A stretch of 64,000 nt of DNA from Variovorax sp. J22G73 (lineage in GTDB: Bacteria; Pseudomonadota; Gammaproteobacteria; Burkholderiales; Burkholderiaceae_C): NCBI RefSeq assembly GCF_030317035.1, contig NZ_JASZYK010000006.1, forward strand, positions 248,001 to 312,000, given 5' to 3'. Under the pieces are notes generated by a model, which had not been told where the DNA came from, did not search any database, and worked only from the letters and a program-made list of their open reading frames with translations. The translations under genes were made by a program, and so were the position numbers. Shown here piece by piece: positions 61,339 through 64,000 of this stretch (within the stretch, counting starts at the first letter, position 1; every line of letters begins with the position of its first letter).

Positions 61339-62813
61339 GCATGACTACAAACACCTCGCGTCGCACTCCTGCGACCGTGTTTCTCGAACTCTGGATTTAC
61401 AGCAGCGCGGAGAAGACGGCTGCACGAGTTAGAGCAAACGCCCCCTGCCCTGTGACCCACAAAGGCGCTCGTGCTGCACTGGCCATGGAAGAGCTACATG
61501 AGGTCATGGCACGGCTGGCGGCGTTGCGGGACGGCCCCGAGTTTGCAGCCACTCCGTTGGATGCAAGTTTTGTACTAATGCGAGAAATTGACCGGATTTT
61601 CGGCCTAGTCCATCCCCGCGAAGTCGTAGTTGCGCCGACGCATGGGACTCACGCAAAGATTCCAAAGTGGCTGCGCGATCTAAAACAAAGTCGACGAGAG
61701 GAGGGTCAGTATTACGCCTCGGAAGACTTTCTCGTCATACCAAGAGGACCGTTGCGCCGGCGTGCACGTGATCCCAATGCATCAAATACCGACAGCGTTG
61801 CGGACCGGTTTGCCTACCTGACTTTGGCGCCCAAGGTAGTCTTCGAAAATGGCAGGCGAGTGCCAGTGCGGATGTGCGTGATCGGCACCGATGCTGCAGG
61901 AGGCTCGAAACCAGGAAAATCTCCTGGCTCAGAAGCAGTGGGTTTCGTTCCCATTGCTGAACAGCCTGGCGACGTCATCTTGAACTGCCGTAATGAACAC
62001 GGGCAGTTTCTTGTCGAATGCGGCACTCGACCCGATCTCCAGTGCGCCGCTCATTTTATGCAAGCGATTGAGCGCTCCGAGCCGGTCGATATCGCCATTG
62101 CGCCAGAGCTCGTCATGCCCCACGGGCATGCCTCCCTACTACCGAATCTGATTGCGCGGTCGCCCGCCAAACTTCACGCCAAGCCACGACTCTATGTGGC
62201 GGGATCGGGCGCGACAAACGACAAGGAGAATGCTCAGTCTTGGAATGAGGGTACCGTCTTAAATGCAGCTGGCTGCGTGTTGTGGACCCAACGCAAGGTT
62301 CAGCAGGCGGGGATTAACAAGGACCGCGCGTTGCAGTTTGGATTGCCCGATCCTGGGCCCGGACGAATGGTCTTTGAGGACAACGCGTCCGGTGACGAGA
62401 TAGTTGTTGCTGACGTAGGCGGCATGGGGCGATGTATCGTCCTTATCTGCCAAGACCTGGAAGCAAAACCATTCTCCGGCGAAATGTTGAAGGAGTTTCA
62501 ACCAGATTGGATCTTTGTTCCGATCCTTGATCCCGAATTGAGGTCGGGCGGTTGGGCTCATCGGAGAGCACTCGCGCTGAGTACAGATTCGCATGCCAGA
62601 TTCCTAGTCTCAACGAGTACAGCGCTTACACGGGCAACTGGCAGCACCGGTGACCCTTGCTGCGGACTTGCGGTCGGTCCGCAAGCGGATGTTGATGGCG
62701 ATGTCGGGCGCCGCTACGCGGTGGTCTCGAGCGAGCATCCCGACTCGCCGAAACTTGCGCGGGTAAAGTGGAAGAGCGCGGATACGTATTGGCGAACCTC
62801 AACAACGACCTGA
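61335..62813 (+). CDS. Nitrilase-superfamily (C-N hydrolase) protein
   Basis: Protein of 492 residues (GTG 61335, or ATG 61341). An N-terminal region of about 230 residues without a recognised domain precedes a carbon-nitrogen hydrolase domain with an intact catalytic triad: Glu258 in IAIAPELVMP, Lys321 in WTQRKVQQ and Cys372 in VLICQDLEAKP. The late GWAHRRALALSTDS helix also fits the family. Nitrilases cleave nitriles or amides. Its overlap with the ATPase gene suggests an enzyme effector regulated by that ATPase. The substrate is unknown. Confidence 0.86.
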   Translation: MSMTTNTSRRTPATVFLELWIYSSAEKTAARVRANAPCPVTHKGARAALAMEELHEVMARLAALRDGPEFAATPLDASFVLMREIDRIFGLVHPREVVVAPTHGTHAKIPKWLRDLKQSRREEGQYYASEDFLVIPRGPLRRRARDPNASNTDSVADRFAYLTLAPKVVFENGRRVPVRMCVIGTDAAGGSKPGKSPGSEAVGFVPIAEQPGDVILNCRNEHGQFLVECGTRPDLQCAAHFMQAIERSEPVDIAIAPELVMPHGHASLLPNLIARSPAKLHAKPRLYVAGSGATNDKENAQSWNEGTVLNAAGCVLWTQRKVQQAGINKDRALQFGLPDPGPGRMVFEDNASGDEIVVADVGGMGRCIVLICQDLEAKPFSGEMLKEFQPDWIFVPILDPELRSGGWAHRRALALSTDSHARFLVSTSTALTRATGSTGDPCCGLAVGPQADVDGDVGRRYAVVSSEHPDSPKLARVKWKSADTYWRTSTTT

Positions 62814-63014
62814 CAGGGCCCTGCGCAGATGGTGACGTCTCACTTCGTCATAGGGGCACGCAGTTGGCAGTGCCATTGCCCATAGGCGCTCGCGTATTCT
62901 GCCTTTCGAGCCGTCGACGATCGATTTGAAATATCTACGCTTCGATACTTGAGCCAGACACGAATCACTAGACAGATCGCTTCGCCGCTCTATTGCCTGC
63001 CGCGGAACGCGGCA

Positions 63015-64000
63015 CTAGCCCTGCCGCCCCGGGCTACCCGCTGGCATAAGCTTTACGAGTTGGGCTACTACTGTTGCCAAAGCATTGATATCAACCTCAT
63101 CGCTGGACGTCGATTTCGCTTCGGTGCGGCCCTTGGTCGTCACAAGCGTATTCGCGAATGCTGCTCTGGCCTCTGAGTCGCCCAGGGCCCAAGCAAGTTC
63201 TATGGCCACCCTTTGAGTAGCCGCATCGTTCAATCTCTCTTGGTAGAAACGAATTTCATCCAGGGTCGATCGATAGAGTCGAAGGAAAAAGAAGGAAAAC
63301 ACTTCGATGAACACGACCAACGTCAGCCGAGGAACGTAGTGCGAGAGAACATCAACGATCGAATCGAATTTTCGATCACTCGTGAACACCATATAGGCGA
63401 GCGCAGAAACTGCGAGTAGCGTGGTGAAGACGCCGATCGTCAAGTTGATGTTCCCACGAAGACCCAGTGAGTCGATTTCAAGACGAAGACGGTTCTCCAG
63501 CGAAATGTAAACGCTCCGAACTTCGACCAGACGACCCGCATCTAGAGATTCGTTTGAATATTTAGTTTGAAGTTTCTCCAGGATTGACTCTTGAACCGAC
63601 GGGAGAAGCAAACCGGCTATTGCGTTGACGTCGGTCGTCTTCTCTTGAAACGCCTTTCCGCGCAGTTCGAGAACTTCCTTCGTGAGGGATTTCAGGGTGT
63701 CCTCGGTCGTCCCCGCAGGATAGAAGCTAACGCCAACCACGCCGTACCGAATCCCGCTCAGCACTGCATCAGCCAATGCAGGGCGAAGATACACGAGCAT
63801 GCCAAAAGCACCGCCTACAACAATTGCGCACACGCCTACCAATATCGGAAGCGTAGCCAGCGGCATTTTCTTGCCAGGAATATCCGGGGGACCGGTGTAT
63901 ACGCCGTCCATGCCCCCGAATAGAACTCCGAAGATAAGGGATAGGAGACCTAGCAGGATAACGGACAAAACAATTTGCCTTTGGCGACGACGCCGACGCT
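63015..64000 (-). CDS. Membrane protein, 5' end beyond the window
   Basis: At least 328 codons on the minus strand. The frame is open to the window edge, with a run of Arg/Gln codons (RRRRRQRQ) before the first hydrophobic helix, so the true start may be outside; a TTG at 63968 is the nearest in-window start. Hydrophobic segments lie at about residues 1-20 and 42-64 (from the TTG), with a pair near 185-205 and 218-235. The middle is helical and the C-terminus is Ser/Asp-rich. No family is recognised. It is convergent with the nitrilase gene across about 200 bp that hold nothing clear. Confidence 0.7.
   Translation of the reverse strand, partial: RRRRRQRQIVLSVILLGLLSLIFGVLFGGMDGVYTGPPDIPGKKMPLATLPILVGVCAIVVGGAFGMLVYLRPALADAVLSGIRYGVVGVSFYPAGTTEDTLKSLTKEVLELRGKAFQEKTTDVNAIAGLLLPSVQESILEKLQTKYSNESLDAGRLVEVRSVYISLENRLRLEIDSLGLRGNINLTIGVFTTLLAVSALAYMVFTSDRKFDSIVDVLSHYVPRLTLVVFIEVFSFFFLRLYRSTLDEIRFYQERLNDAATQRVAIELAWALGDSEARAAFANTLVTTKGRTEAKSTSSDEVDINALATVVAQLVKLMPAGSPGRQG

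Larger units (their letters stand above)
49782..64000. mobile_element. Tn7-like island in comM, left end and cargo (right end outside window)
   Basis: Foreign sequence begins immediately after the LVGGG codons of comM with TGT, the terminal trinucleotide of Tn7-like elements. The GCGGT pentamer at 49778-49782 is the complement of the ACCGC duplication known for AbaR-type islands in Acinetobacter comM. Two 14-bp repeats spaced 30 bp apart follow. A TniQ/TnsD-family gene lies within (56608) and a possible TnsE-like gene at 52813. Codon use is less GC-biased than in the backbone. No tnsABC or right end is visible up to 64,000, so the element must be completed outside or be degenerate. Confidence 0.75.

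Noticed and set aside
1..64000. CRISPR arrays, tRNA or rRNA genes
   Set aside because: I saw no regularly spaced direct repeats with unique spacers, and no tRNA- or rRNA-like sequence. The tandem repeats present have no spacers.

Overview
The window looks like a chromosomal segment of a high-GC betaproteobacterium, most likely a Variovorax-type member of the Comamonadaceae (Burkholderiales). The clues are strong G/C third-position bias, two Bug-type solute-binding proteins, a homoprotocatechuate (hpa) meta-cleavage cluster, a TorF-type porin next to glnK-amt, and glcDEF. The genus is an inference from gene content.

From 1 to about 43.3 kb the sequence is ordinary backbone. In order it carries: an OmpR-type response regulator and histidine kinase; an O-antigen ligase; a zinc-finger protein, ilvE and rdgC; an M20 amidohydrolase and MFS symporter with a divergent LysR gene; radA; the hpaR-G1-G2-E-(Bug)-(LigA-like)-D-F-H-I cluster for 3,4-dihydroxyphenylacetate; a second catabolic cluster (IlvD/Edd dehydratase, Bug protein, class II aldolase, PanE-like reductase); a serine hydrolase and EamA transporters; alr, lplT and a glutathione peroxidase; glcFED with a LysR gene; an SMP-30 lactonase; and a porin-glnK-amt nitrogen operon. 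The nitrogen operon is preceded by a near-consensus sigma-54 promoter.

From 43.3 kb onward the window is dominated by two different insertions in one gene, comM (yifB). The first (about 43.53-49.13 kb) is a compact Tn554/recombinase-trio-like element. It has five tightly packed genes: a primase-zinc-finger-like small protein, three tyrosine recombinases (the middle one frameshifted), and a TnpC-like HTH/coiled-coil protein. The comM reading frame resumes at 49.13 kb and is broken again at 49.78 kb, just after the codons for LVGGG. That is the comM position used by Tn7-like (AbaR/Tn6022-type) elements. The sequence beyond it begins with TGT and carries two copies of a 14-bp repeat 30 bp apart.

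The second island runs past the window end. It contains a TniQ/TnsD-like targeting protein, a 549-residue protein that may be a divergent TnsE, and probable conflict or defence cargo. No tnsA, tnsB or tnsC is seen, so these genes, the right end and the comM 3' part should lie beyond 64,000. The cargo comprises a membrane/coiled-coil protein, a HEPN-like protein with an RN-x3-H motif, a possible ADP-ribosyltransferase-fold protein, an sce7726-type PD-(D/E)XK protein divergent from a Cro/XRE regulator with a palindromic operator, and a membrane protein cut by the window end. Its most striking unit is a three-gene overlapping operon of a winged-helix regulator, a KGGVGR-variant MinD/ParA-like ATPase with a long helical C-terminus, and a nitrilase-superfamily enzyme with an intact E-K-C triad. 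This last unit is the best candidate for an undescribed system here.
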